This document shows, piece after piece, positions 9,866 through 18,566 of a DNA stretch of 64,000 nucleotides. Within the stretch, counting starts at the first letter, position 1; the number at the start of each line of letters is the position of its first letter. The position numbers and the translations under genes are program-made. This DNA is from CAVQBL01 sp963710715. Lineage in GTDB: Bacteria > Pseudomonadota > Gammaproteobacteria > DSM-16500. The stretch covers positions 23,710 through 87,709 of the forward strand of contig CAVQBL010000008.1 in NCBI GenBank assembly GCA_963710715.1. Direction: 5' to 3'. A model generated the notes under the pieces. That model saw only the letters and a program-made list of their open reading frames with translations, did not search any database and had not been told where the DNA came from.

Positions 9866-10078
9866 TTACTTTATAATAGTAACATCCTCGGCTTGTAACC
9901 CTTTCTTGCCTTTTGTAACAGTAAACTCTACGTGTTGCCCCTCTGTTAAAGAACGGTGTCCATCACCAGTAATAGCGTTGAAGTGCACGAACACATCTGC
10001 GCCATTTTCTCTTTGAATAAATCCAAAACCCTTTTCATTGTTGAACCATTTAACAGTCCCTTTTTCGCGTGCTGACAT
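9866..10078 (-). CDS. Cold-shock domain protein, CspA family
   Basis: The 70-residue product is a complete CspA-family protein, a five-stranded OB fold that binds single-stranded RNA and DNA and melts RNA secondary structure. The RNA-binding motifs RNP1 (KGFGFIQ, about residues 17-23) and RNP2 (VFVHF, about residues 30-34) are intact, as is the N-terminal KGTVKWFN. Length matches the family. The ATG at 10078 is preceded by AAGGA at 8 bases. It is a cytoplasmic housekeeping or stress gene. Long leaders controlling csp translation are known in this family; the roughly 270 bases upstream could hold one. Confidence 0.93.
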   Translation of the reverse strand: MSAREKGTVKWFNNEKGFGFIQRENGADVFVHFNAITGDGHRSLTEGQHVEFTVTKGKKGLQAEDVTIIK

Positions 10079-10353
10079 AACTGATCGTCCTTAAGTATTT
10101 GAATTAGAAATTAACATTTCTAGTATAACAATTCTATATCATAACTGTTAAATTACTTCAAAAATAGAGTGAAGCGAGTATGATTTAGGTTATGGTTCTG
10201 TCAAGCTACTTGAGCCAGCTGCTTTAACGGGGTAAGGGCCGTCGGACGTGATCCACATTCTGAAAAAGAAACGCTAGGGCTTGATTCATTATTGATTGCA
10301 ACTTAGCATGCTGTCGGTTAACACAACAAGGTTAAATAATATTAAGGTGTGTT
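10079..10353. other. Divergent leader region between csp and HAD gene
   Basis: AT-rich upstream region shared by the minus-strand cold-shock gene and the plus-strand HAD gene. A GC-richer block near 10215-10265 breaks the composition but encodes nothing recognisable. A long csp 5' leader is plausible from family knowledge; I cannot define its ends. Confidence 0.3.
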
Positions 10354-11055
10354 ATGTGTTCACCACGTGATATCGAAAATAATAAAATCAAAACGAGTTC
10401 TACCGCTACAGCGCTCACGAAATTAAAAGAAAACCTAACATCTCCCGTTATTACGACGGATGAAAAAGTAAGTGTCTCAAAATTTCCTGGCGCTCTCATA
10501 TTTGATGTTGATGACACATTGCTTGTTTTTGGTGAAAGCAAAGCAAAAAAGAGGACAATCATAAAAAACGAGAGCAAGGTTATAAGGGTAATTAAATTAG
10601 CAAAAGAAAAATATTACTTTATCGGTATTGTTAGTGCTCGTGATAATGCTCTCGAGCAAAGAAATATAAACCATTTTCCTTACTTATCTGTAGAAACTGT
10701 GTGTAAAAAATTAGAAATAGAGTGCAAGCATGCGTATGCTATTGGTCTTAAGGTTCAAAAAGCTACATTTATGGAAGCACTACGCGATGAATTTTTTCCT
10801 CATCTTGATAATAAAAGAATTTGCTTAGTTGATGATCAAGCGTTCTTCATGTCTTCTGCATCCTCTCGCGGTTTTTCTACGGTAAGCATAGATAGTCAAG
10901 ACCCTTTTGCTGAAATAGAGGAGTTTTTAAATGGAGAAAAGGTTAATTATCTTGATCAACTACCCGATGAGCTCTCATCAGAGAGCTCTATGCAAAATGA
11001 TGCAATTACAAAATCATCGAATCCAGCATGTTCAGACATGATGAAGATAAAGTGA
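10354..11055 (+). CDS. HAD-superfamily protein
   Basis: The 233-residue protein shows the HAD nucleophile motif I as FDVDDTL (residues about 50-56, with Asp51 and Asp53). A Ser for motif II is in GIVSARD (about residue 93), and the acidic motif IV is LVDDQ (about residues 166-170). These are the phosphatase-type catalytic residues of the haloacid dehalogenase fold. No large cap domain is evident, and about 45 N-terminal and 50 C-terminal residues are extra and low in complexity. The substrate is unknown. The ATG follows AAGGTG. No operon partner is adjacent. Confidence 0.7.
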   Translation: MCSPRDIENNKIKTSSTATALTKLKENLTSPVITTDEKVSVSKFPGALIFDVDDTLLVFGESKAKKRTIIKNESKVIRVIKLAKEKYYFIGIVSARDNALEQRNINHFPYLSVETVCKKLEIECKHAYAIGLKVQKATFMEALRDEFFPHLDNKRICLVDDQAFFMSSASSRGFSTVSIDSQDPFAEIEEFLNGEKVNYLDQLPDELSSESSMQNDAITKSSNPACSDMMKIK

Positions 11056-11182
11056 AATCGGATAACTTCTCACCCAACAATCGATATTGATAAAATGTTA
11101 GAGTGGAAGCCGATTAGATAATAAAATTTTGTTGGGTTCAAGTGCGTAAATAAACGATGTTACAACGCATATAGAGGAAAGA

Positions 11183-12622
11183 ATGATTGCTTATCAAGCC
11201 AAAATGTTACCTCAGGTAGATTACCAGAAAATTGAAAAAAATTTTCCATTTTCACTCGCGTATCTTGAGCACCAGGCAATGCAAGATTGTTGCGACTTTT
11301 TAGAGTATTTGAAGTTAGCATTAAAAGAAGAACATTTAATGCAAGTTCCAGAATCATTGGTAGCCCATCTCTGTGCTTATCTAGGCACCGCAGTCACACT
11401 ACACACCGTCCATCAGGCTGAAAAGCTCGGAACCCTCCATGATAGACTTGATCAAACACCAGGCACACGTAGCCCATCAACAGTTTAACCAGCATTCTAT
11501 CAATAGTACGATAAAAAACAATGAGCAGAAAAAAAAGAATGTAGAAATACTGCGTGAATACGCACCAGGCAGCATTGTAGTGCAAACAATGCGTCTCGGA
11601 CGTGTAATGATGGATATGTGTTAGGGGAACTAAAAGATCATCGACAGAGCCACTTTAAAAGCCTTCGTCCACCCAAACAAACGGATTTGTTTTGCTCACA
11701 AGAAATGCTGACCAAAATCATGTTACTTGTTACATCAAAAAAATGTGCCGAATGGAGAGAGCAGTTATAAGGTTTATCAGATAACTATGTTATTAACCAA
11801 CTCGCTATCCAAATAGGGTGGTTGATAGGCTATTTTTCTCACCTTAATAATCAATCCCCCGATGAAGCGCAATACTTTGACTATGGGTTGCCCCTTATCC
11901 AATTATATCGAAAACACGTTTATCAATTGATGGAATCTTATGCAAGCGCTGTACATGCACAAGAAGCAGCGCAACAGCAGAAAGAAAATCTAGAGGCTGA
12001 GGCACTTTTAAGTGAGATACGTTCTTTATCAGAAAAAACACATGCGCAGGTTCCCCCTGCATTTAACGATTTTCAAAAACAAATCGCAATCACAAAGGCT
12101 AACATCGAAAAAACATTGATAGAACTTATTATGCAGAAAAATTCTATCAAGATTATCCTAATGAGCCTTTTTTACTTTTGGTTTACTTTAGAAGCGCCAC
12201 TACATGCCGCTGACCCTGAATCTGTTGACGGCCAAGACGCTTTTTCGCATATGAGTGCCGTCATTGACCTAGTAAAAAACACAGTACGGTCATTACCAAA
12301 TCCAAAACTAACGCCTGAGATCAAAGCCTTAAATGAAAAAATACAGCTATTAAAATCTTATCTGCCTCATCCAGAAGTTTTAGACAAGGCGGTGCCAGAA
12401 AATATAAAGCAACAAACAACACACATCAATACAGCGATTCACTCTGTTACCAGTGAACTCATCAAGCAAGATATTCACCTAGAAGCCATTACGATCGCCT
12501 TATTTAGCCACTGGATGAGACTTTCAGTATTCTTTGGTGTTTCCGAAAGTGATTGGCAAAAGATGGATTACTATTTACCAGCTATTTTAAAATCGGTTAG
12601 AAACTATTTGTTCACTGCATGA
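11183..12622 (+). pseudogene. Degraded gene for a helical protein of unknown function
   Basis: Three consecutive reading frames appear to belong to one former gene of about 480 codons. The first runs 11183-11488, the second continues from about 11445 to 11624, and the third from about 11613 to 12622. The third is interrupted by an in-frame TAA at 11768-11770, but coding-like sequence (CSQEMLTKIMLLVTSKKC, then QLAIQIGWLIGYFSHLN) lies on both sides. The last 266 codons (11822-12622) remain open and are helix-rich with repeated 'P-x-(2)-ekIqllksyLP' type segments. I do not recognise the family. Confidence 0.5.
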
Positions 12623-12861
12623 CTGTTTATAGGAATTTAAGTGACTGAATACTGAAATAATTATATAACGTTTGATTACGTTTCATATAAATAGGCATGA
12701 TAAAATCATTGAGTGGTTTTGCCATTTGTCAAAGCAAAGCTCAGCGGGTGGCTACATAAGTTGCATGACAAATTCGGATTTTTGGGAAATTATGTAATTA
12801 CACCCACTTATTCAGTACGATACAATTTTTTCATTGTCACGTTTAAATTGAGTGGTTTCTA

Positions 12862-13117
12862 TTATTTCTTGTACGCGTCATTCCAATATTTTTAAATTGA
12901 TCAAGGGATGTTTTTTTGAGATAGCGCCTCTGTGTAACATCTTGCATGACCAAGTGTGTCGCTGCGTTAGGAATATTGATGTCCGACACTCGACAACAGA
13001 TAGATAAATGAAAAGACGAATGGCCTCGCTTAGCGTAAGTCCCATAGGGTCAAACATTTTGACGGTTTTTTCTTTAACGCTTGGATCAATAAGAGAACGA
13101 ATGATGCAGTCAATCAT
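12862..13117 (-). pseudogene. RelB/DinJ-family antitoxin, frameshifted
   Basis: From the ATG at 13117 (ribosome site GAGGG) the protein reads IRSLIDPSVKEKTV and MGLTLSEAIRLFIYLSVVE, the ribbon-helix-helix DNA-binding part of RelB/DinJ antitoxins. A one-base shift just after this (near 12982) is needed to continue as NAATHLVMQDVTQRRYLKK. The unshifted frame carries unrelated residues to 12878. No RelE/YafQ toxin gene is visible downstream, so it is an orphan remnant. The exact original end is uncertain. Confidence 0.6.
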
Positions 13118-13642
13118 AACAACCCTCATTGAATAAATTTTTTACTACTGTAGCTCACAAAGCGAGGCTTTTGCAAGGGTGGGGCTACTCAAACACGGGG
13201 TGTCTTAGCTCTTTATTGAAGTCCCAATTTCTGTCAGTTCTTCCATGGGATTCTAGATTCGGCATTTTTGGGGGTTCTTTAGCAGAACCCGTTAATACAA
13301 CACGCTATCTTGAAATCACGCATAATAAATTAATCTTTTTCCCGCACGTAATAGCCTGCAAGAGCCATCGCGAATATCAAACCGGGCGGCCGCTTTTTTG
13401 CTGTTTGATAGGGTACTAAATCTGCAAGTCAGGTGTTGCTTATCATCTTTCTTTCACGCACGCTTTATTTATTTTTTGTGACTTATTTTTCTTCAAAAAT
13501 TTCACTTCTTTAAATTAATTGTTCAAAAAAGTATCAATAAATAGCCTCTAAAACTGCTATTTCATTGTATCTAATGGCAAATCTCGCTCTTATTTTTCTG
13601 TGCTATACATACTTTAAATGGACAACCTAAAAGGACGTCTAT
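13118..13642. other. Intergenic region with a hairpin
   Basis: No supported gene. A perfect 7-bp hairpin lies at 13272-13290 (GGGTTCT, 5-base loop, AGAACCC), with no T-run directly after it. A plus-strand open frame 13129-13419 has no domain and atypical composition. The last 60 bases should contain the promoter of the next gene, which starts after AAAGGACG. Confidence 0.4.
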
Positions 13643-14593
13643 ATGTATATGTGGAATGTATGGTGCAGCAATTTTATATTCAAATGCATATTGTCTATGC
13701 TAACGATCTTTAACGTTACCCCAGCCTCATATAGTTGGGATAAAGGCATTTACCTAACACAATACGTGTTAGAAAAACCAGATAGGTTGGAATATTTAAT
13801 CCGAGAAGCCAAAAACACCGGGATTAATACATTTATAGTCGATCATGACTATTACAGCTCGCATTATGCCCCTGCGATAGCCAAAGTCAAAGCAGCTGGC
13901 ATTAAAAATGTTACTCGAATTGCAGTCTTCTCTGATGAGGCCAATAGCCAGCAAATTCATTCAAAAGCTCACTGGGAAGAAAAACTTAAATTAGCTCAGG
14001 ATGCAATTAAAGCGGGAGCCGACGCTATACAACTTGACTATATTCGTTATAGCTCTAAAGAACCCGCTAACCCCCAACATGTCAAAGATGTTTATCAAAT
14101 AATTAAATGGTTTAAAGAAAAAATAAATGCAGAACATGTGCCGATGGAGATCGATATCTTTGGTGAAGTCAGTTACTATCCCTCCATACACATTGGCCAA
14201 GACATTAAAATGTTTGCTGATAGCGTTGATGGAGTAAACCCTATGGTTTATCCATCCCATTTTTGGCCTTATCAAAAATACTCTGCTGAACCTTACAAAA
14301 CCATTAATAATTCCTTAAATGCTTTGGAAGGACAATTTAACGATAATGCACCGTTTAAAGTGCACGCATTCATTGAAGCAGCAAACTTTCATTACATTAA
14401 AAAGACTTCAGACGCACAAAAACAAAAATATTTATTGCAAGAAATCCGTGCTGTCGAAGATGCCAACAATGTTTCTGGTTGGTATGTTTGGAGCGCCAAT
14501 AATGTCTATGAAAATTTATTCGAGGTATTAAAAAATAATAAAACAAAATCAGCGGATTCCCCCCCAAATAATACCCAAACAGAAGTGAGATAG
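13643..14593 (+). CDS. Secreted putative glycoside hydrolase (DUF4015-like)
   Basis: The 316-residue protein begins with a signal-peptide-like segment (residues about 1-30, hydrophobic FIFKCILSMLTIFNV ending PASYS). The mature part resembles the TIM-barrel putative glycoside hydrolase family DUF4015: GIYLTQYVLEKPDRLEYLI, GINTFIVDHDY, GADAIQLDYIRYS (about residue 135), DIFGEVSYY, VDGVNPMVYPSHF (about residue 195) and VSGWYVWSANN near the C-terminus. The acidic residues in LDYIRY and the YPSHF block fit a sugar-binding barrel. The exact substrate is not predictable. It stands alone and is followed by a REP-like palindrome. Confidence 0.75.
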   Translation: MYMWNVWCSNFIFKCILSMLTIFNVTPASYSWDKGIYLTQYVLEKPDRLEYLIREAKNTGINTFIVDHDYYSSHYAPAIAKVKAAGIKNVTRIAVFSDEANSQQIHSKAHWEEKLKLAQDAIKAGADAIQLDYIRYSSKEPANPQHVKDVYQIIKWFKEKINAEHVPMEIDIFGEVSYYPSIHIGQDIKMFADSVDGVNPMVYPSHFWPYQKYSAEPYKTINNSLNALEGQFNDNAPFKVHAFIEAANFHYIKKTSDAQKQKYLLQEIRAVEDANNVSGWYVWSANNVYENLFEVLKNNKTKSADSPPNNTQTEVR

Positions 14594-14629
14594 ATTGCTG
14601 CGCCTCACAGAAGTGTGAGGCATAGCAAT
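14594..14629. repeat. REP-like 36-bp imperfect palindrome
   Basis: ATTGCT (14594-14599) pairs with AGCAAT (14624-14629) and GCCTCACA (14602-14609) with TGTGAGGC (14614-14621), around a 4-base loop and 2-base internal mismatches. The outer GATTGCT and GCAATGAC match the ends of widespread proteobacterial extragenic palindromes. It lies immediately after a stop codon and could also act as a transcription-end hairpin, although no T-run follows. Confidence 0.6.
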
Positions 14630-14700
14630 GACAAACTTCTTTTGTAATCAGTGTAAACAGCTACGAAATATTTTTTATTTGCTCTTTTCTAGCAGCAAGA

Positions 14701-15012
14701 TTAAATATCAATAATTGCCAGATCAACAAACAACCTGGTAAACCTGTCCCATGTGAGCACCTTCAATACTTTTGCTGTAAGTAAGCGCAACTCGTATAGC
14801 AGGAACTGATTCAAAGCCACGAAAATTACAAACTCGTTTCTGCACGCTTCAATTTCGCTACTTTCTGAGTTAATGATTTCAGCCGTTTCTTTTATTATTT
14901 TTCCTTTGGCTGCCCAAAATAGGCAAGCTCTTTCTTTCATTTTTAAACGATGGTCATAGATAACATTGCTTTTTATTACTGCATGAGATAAAGCTGTGGG
15001 GTCACTGTCCAA
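14701..15012 (-). pseudogene. LuxR-type helix-turn-helix remnant
   Basis: Residues about 24-60 (LKMKERACLFWAAKGK, IIKETAEIINSE, IEACRNEFV) follow the LuxR/FixJ DNA-binding pattern 'LS-x-RE-x(2)-CL-x-x-A-x-GK-(S/T)-x-KEIA-x-x-L-x-(5)-VE-x-HR'. The second half is unrelated and no sensory domain is present, so this is a truncated or chimeric remnant of a response regulator or LuxR regulator. About 103 codons remain open. No partner histidine kinase is seen. Confidence 0.45.
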
Positions 15013-15038
15013 CTATCACAGATCATCTCTATAACGAT

Positions 15039-15209
15039 ATGCCGCATAATTTTAAGCATGCATGGAGAACACCCGCAGAAAAAAACAAACGTGACCAAGA
15101 AATTGAAACACTCAATCTTGCTTCGTGGGATTTAAGCGCATTAGAGGACAAGTTAGATTCTGTTCCAGCTGTTATTATTAACAACGCTCGAAAAGGTCTT
15201 GTTAAGTAG
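15039..15209 (+). CDS. Small hypothetical protein or gene tail
   Basis: An ATG at 15039 opens 56 codons ending at TAG 15207-15209. The composition looks coding (TPAEKNKRDQEIETLNLASW, LSALEDKLDSVPAVIINNAR). The frame is also open upstream of the ATG, so it may be the 3' end of a lost gene. No clear ribosome site and no family recognised. Confidence 0.3.
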   Translation: MPHNFKHAWRTPAEKNKRDQEIETLNLASWDLSALEDKLDSVPAVIINNARKGLVK

Positions 15210-15254
15210 CTGCGATAGCGCCTAATATAATTCAACACGGCATTTTATTGCTGC

Positions 15255-15278
15255 TATCCTATTTACCAGTATAGGATA
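15255..15278. promoter_or_regulatory. Inverted repeat upstream of higA
   Basis: TATCCTAT (15255-15262) and ATAGGATA (15271-15278) are exact reverse complements separated by 8 bases, 30 bases before the higA-like start. A shorter CCTA/TAGG pair follows at 15284-15295. HigA-type antitoxins repress their own promoter through such sites, so this is a probable operator. Confidence 0.5.
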
Positions 15279-15307
15279 CAGCACCTATACGTAGGAAATT
15301 GTTATTT

Positions 15308-15613
15308 ATGGCATCCAAATATAGACCACCCACGCACCCTGGTGAAATTCTGCTTAAAAATTTTTTAGAACCTTTGGGTCTATCTCAAAAACAATTTGCC
15401 GAACACCTGGGATGGACATACCCTCGACTTAATGAAATTGTCAATATGCGCCGTGGTGTAACGGCCGACTCGGCATTGGCGTTTGCCGAAGCTTTCGGAA
15501 TAACAGCTGAATTCTGGCTTAACCTTCAACGTGATTGGGATTTATGGCATGCAAGACAAACACATGTTGCTGTGAAGTTGTTATCAAAAATAAAGGAAAA
15601 GAGCGGTAAATAA
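15308..15613 (+). CDS. higA: HigA-family antitoxin / XRE-type regulator
   Basis: The 101-residue product reads PPTHPGEILLKNFLEPLGLS, then QKQFAEHLGWTYPRLNEIV and ALAFAEAFGITAEFWLNLQ, the signature of the HigA (VapI) family: an XRE helix-turn-helix that neutralises the HigB ribosome-dependent mRNA endonuclease and represses its own operon. The ATG at 15308 follows TAGGAAA. HigB normally lies just upstream; the 98 bases before this gene contain only the small frame 15039-15209's end and inverted repeats, so the antitoxin is an orphan here. It may act as a stand-alone repressor or an anti-addiction module. Confidence 0.85.
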   Translation: MASKYRPPTHPGEILLKNFLEPLGLSQKQFAEHLGWTYPRLNEIVNMRRGVTADSALAFAEAFGITAEFWLNLQRDWDLWHARQTHVAVKLLSKIKEKSGK

Positions 15614-15632
15614 TAAAACTTATTGAGGTGCC

Positions 15633-15650
15633 TCATATACCGGTATATGA
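15633..15650. promoter_or_regulatory. Perfect 18-bp palindrome before hyfB-like gene
   Basis: TCATATACC at 15633-15641 is followed directly by its exact reverse complement GGTATATGA (15642-15650). A TATAAT (15651-15656) follows at once, consistent with a -10 element overlapped by an operator. It lies between higA and the truncated hyfB-like gene. Which regulator binds is unknown; the adjacent HigA-like protein is a candidate. Confidence 0.55.
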
Positions 15651-15682
15651 TATAATGCATTGATGAGTAAGGGTGCCAAGCT

Positions 15683-16447
15683 ATGGTTGATCCTATTGAT
15701 GCAGTCCTTGGTATTGCCATCTATTGGTTCTTTCTGGGAATTGTAGGTGGGGTCGTTCTGCGTAGCTGGACAAGATATTTGCGAGATTTTTTCTTATTAG
15801 GTGCCTTAGGTAGTGTCTTCTTACTCATCAATTGTAGTTTGTCACTTAATGCATCCCCTTCAAGCTTTGTACCCGCTATCGGTATTCCAGGCTATCCTTT
15901 CCGTTTTCACTGGGACCCTCTCTCAGGTTTTTTCTTAATTCTATTCAGTGTGGCATCATTTGGTATCAGTATTTTTTCGAGTGATTACTTTAGACACCTT
16001 ACTCCTCGTATGCAGAGTATGATTTGCTTTAATTATCATTTGTTTCTTGCCAGCATGGCTTGGGTGCTGATAGCAGCAGACGCTTATAGCTTCTTGATTG
16101 CGTGGGAACTCATGGCGTTGTCCTCTTATTTTTTAATTGTTGCTTTTAAATCGACGCAAGAAACGCAGCATGCTGGTTTTTTATATTTTTTAATTGCACA
16201 TATTGGTGCTTTAGCCATTCTGTTAAGTTTTGCTTTAATGCTACAAAGCCAAACCGATTTTAGTTTTGCTGCTATGCAGCATGCACAGCTCTCTCCGGCT
16301 TTTGCAAGCATTGTATTCCTATTAGCGTTAGTAGGGTTTGGTGCAAAAGCTGGGCTATTACCTTTTCATGTGTGGTTGCCAGAGGCACATCCTGCTGCTC
16401 CTTTGGCTGTCCACCTACCCCGTATGCCATCTTACAAGGAATCTTGA
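15683..16447 (+). CDS. Truncated proton-conducting subunit, HyfB/hydrogenase-4-like
   Basis: The 254-residue product is a membrane protein with about seven hydrophobic segments. It matches the N-terminal third of HyfB/MrpD/NuoL-type proton-translocating subunits: HWDPLSGFFLILFSVASF, the conserved Glu in IAWELMALSSYFL (about residue 152) and LLPFHVWLPEAHPAAP (about residues 231-246). Full-length family members have 600-700 residues. The match stops right after the HPAAP motif and is replaced by about ten unrelated residues (LPRMPSYKES), so the gene is truncated by a recombination junction near 16400. The pckA gene begins 38 bp further on. A truncated subunit could not pump protons. Confidence 0.75.
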   Translation: MVDPIDAVLGIAIYWFFLGIVGGVVLRSWTRYLRDFFLLGALGSVFLLINCSLSLNASPSSFVPAIGIPGYPFRFHWDPLSGFFLILFSVASFGISIFSSDYFRHLTPRMQSMICFNYHLFLASMAWVLIAADAYSFLIAWELMALSSYFLIVAFKSTQETQHAGFLYFLIAHIGALAILLSFALMLQSQTDFSFAAMQHAQLSPAFASIVFLLALVGFGAKAGLLPFHVWLPEAHPAAPLAVHLPRMPSYKES

Positions 16448-16485
16448 CGGCAGTTCAACAACCCAGCACAGAGAGGAACCCACTG

Positions 16486-18051
16486 ATGTCTAAAATGATT
16501 ACCCAAACAGATAATAAGAATACTGTACATCGTAATTTACCTTTAAAAGCATTACTCAATGTCGCCTTATCACGTGGGGAAGGAAAGCTTGCGAAGAATG
16601 GCGCGCTTTCTGTTATTACAGGTCGACGTACAGGGCGTTCACCCCAAGATCGTTTTATCGTTCGAGATGAAATTACACTTAACGAAGTGGATTGGGGAAC
16701 AGTTAATCAAGCTATTTCACCCGAAGTTTTCGATAAGTTATGGCAGCGTGCACAGGAACACCTGAATTCCCATACTCATTTTATTTCACATTTAGCAGTG
16801 GGTGCAGATGAGACTTATCAAATTCCCGTCACTGTCATTACAGATTTAGCATGGCATCAATTATTCTGTTATTACGCATTTATACGTACTTTTTCACCTA
16901 GCGATTCTACTAAAACTTGGACGCTCCTCAACGTTTCTCAGTTTAAAACTGATCCTGAGCGAGATGGTGTAAAAAGTGATGCTACAATGATTATCAACTT
17001 TAAAAAGAGAAAAATTTTATTATGCGGTTTACTTTATGCAGGTGAAATGAAAAAGGCAATGTTCGCTGTAATGAATTTCTTAGTCCCTCCACAAGGCGTT
17101 TTACCTATGCATTGTGCGGCAAATGTTGGTCATGATGGTAATGTTGCATTGTTCTTTGGTCTTTCTGGTACGGGTAAAACAACGTTGTCTGCTGACCCTG
17201 ATCGATATTTAATTGGCGATGATGAACATGGTTGGGGGAATAATGGTGTATTTAATTTTGAAGGTGGATGCTATGCAAAATGCATCAATCTTTCTGCTGA
17301 GCGCGAACCTCTTATCTGGCAGGCAATTCGAGACGGTGCCATTATGGAAAATGTGGTATTAGATGAAACAACTTTAGCGCCTCGTTATGAAAATGACAGC
17401 CTGACGCAAAATACTCGTGCGGCCTATCCATTGGAACACATTGAACTACGAGTTAAGCAAAATCGTGGGGGACACCCTAACGCTATTATATTTCTAACAT
17501 GCGATCTTTATGGTGTCTTACCACCCGTTGCAAAACTCAGTAAAGAGCAAGCTGCTTATTATTTTTTAAGTGGTTATACGGCACTTGTCGGAAGTACTGA
17601 AGTAGGCCAAGGCAGCGGGATCAAACAAACATTCAGTACATGTTTTGGAGCTCCATTTTTTCCGCGTTCTCCGGATGTTTATGCAAACTTACTAATGCAT
17701 CATATTGATCAGGCAAATTGTCCTGTTTACCTTGTTAATACGGGTTGGACAGGTGGTGCATATGGCGAAGGTGGAAAACGCTTTGACATACCGACTACTC
17801 GCACAATTATAAATGCCATTCTGAATCGAGAATTGGATAGTGCATGTTATGAAGTGATGCCCAAATTCAAGCTTGCCATTCCAACGTCTATTAAAGGAAT
17901 TGATACAAAGATTCTTAATCCAAAAAATGCTTGGCGGAATGCTTCAGATTACAATCGATATGCAAAACAATTGATTGAAGCATTTATTACTAATTTCAAG
18001 AGGTTTAAAGTATCACCTGAAATCATAGCAGTTGGGCCGGAATTAGTATGA
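16486..18051 (+). CDS. pckA: Phosphoenolpyruvate carboxykinase (ATP)
   Basis: The 521-residue enzyme converts oxaloacetate and ATP to PEP, CO2 and ADP, the entry step of gluconeogenesis. Length is normal for the family. Visible motifs are GRRTGRSPQDRFIV (about residues 46-59), the P-loop GLSGTGKTTLSADP (about residues 225-238), the metal-binding IGDDEHGW (about residue 243), and NTGWTGGAYGEGGKRF near 420. All look intact. The ATG at 16486 has a GAGGAAC ribosome site; the frame is open further upstream only because of the junction with the truncated hyfB-like gene. In intracellular bacteria feeding on amino acids this enzyme is central. Confidence 0.95.
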   Translation: MSKMITQTDNKNTVHRNLPLKALLNVALSRGEGKLAKNGALSVITGRRTGRSPQDRFIVRDEITLNEVDWGTVNQAISPEVFDKLWQRAQEHLNSHTHFISHLAVGADETYQIPVTVITDLAWHQLFCYYAFIRTFSPSDSTKTWTLLNVSQFKTDPERDGVKSDATMIINFKKRKILLCGLLYAGEMKKAMFAVMNFLVPPQGVLPMHCAANVGHDGNVALFFGLSGTGKTTLSADPDRYLIGDDEHGWGNNGVFNFEGGCYAKCINLSAEREPLIWQAIRDGAIMENVVLDETTLAPRYENDSLTQNTRAAYPLEHIELRVKQNRGGHPNAIIFLTCDLYGVLPPVAKLSKEQAAYYFLSGYTALVGSTEVGQGSGIKQTFSTCFGAPFFPRSPDVYANLLMHHIDQANCPVYLVNTGWTGGAYGEGGKRFDIPTTRTIINAILNRELDSACYEVMPKFKLAIPTSIKGIDTKILNPKNAWRNASDYNRYAKQLIEAFITNFKRFKVSPEIIAVGPELV

Positions 18052-18091
18052 GACACTTTTTTAATCTCATGCAATACATATAGGTGAAAGT

Positions 18092-18544
18092 ATGCTAGAT
18101 GGCCCTTTAATATTTCGAATTTTATTTTTAGATACAGAAAATTCTTGTTGTTCGCAAATAGCAGAAGGATGGTGTCATCACTTGAGTGGTCGTTATATTG
18201 AAGTAAAATCTGCAGGAACAGTAGCAACTGACTTGCATCCTAAAGCAGTTGCTACTATGAAAGAAATTGGTATTGATATTTCAAAACAAAGATCAAAGCA
18301 ATTAACTCCAGAAATGTTAGGATGGGCTGATTTCTTAATTACACTTTCTCAACAGGTTGATGAACAATGTCCATCATTACCAAGAGGCTTACAAAAAATG
18401 TGTTGGACGCTTTTTAATCCTAAAAAAATGACGGAAAATTCTGAAGAAGTAGTAAATCAATTTAGAAAAGTGCGCGACGAAATTCAACAAAAAATATTGA
18501 CGCTTCACGCAGATATAAAAGAATGGCAAAAAATTCGGGGATAA
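18092..18544 (+). CDS. Arsenate-reductase/LMW-phosphatase-like protein lacking the active site
   Basis: The 150-residue protein aligns with thioredoxin-coupled ArsC/low-molecular-weight phosphatase proteins over its whole length (NSCCSQIAEGW, SAGTVATDLHPKAVATMKEI, GIDISKQRSKQL, VVNQFRKVRDEIQQKI). The catalytic loop C-x5-R is destroyed: the nucleophile Cys is Asp14 and the loop Arg is Cys20 (D-T-E-N-S-C-C-S instead of C-T-x-N-S-C-R-S). The later redox Cys region is also changed. The frame is otherwise intact, so it may have a binding role or be recently inactivated. It lies 40 bp after pckA on the same strand. Confidence 0.75.
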   Translation: MLDGPLIFRILFLDTENSCCSQIAEGWCHHLSGRYIEVKSAGTVATDLHPKAVATMKEIGIDISKQRSKQLTPEMLGWADFLITLSQQVDEQCPSLPRGLQKMCWTLFNPKKMTENSEEVVNQFRKVRDEIQQKILTLHADIKEWQKIRG

Positions 18545-18566
18545 TTTTTTAAAGGCTATGCAGTAA

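Noticed and set aside
11067..11139. CCCAACA ... TGTTGGG as a terminator after the HAD gene
   Set aside because: The arms are about 55 bases apart with no T-run after them; too weak to call.
13129..13419. 96-codon plus-strand open frame
   Set aside because: Overlaps the antitoxin start, no recognisable protein features, contains a hairpin; not supported as a gene.
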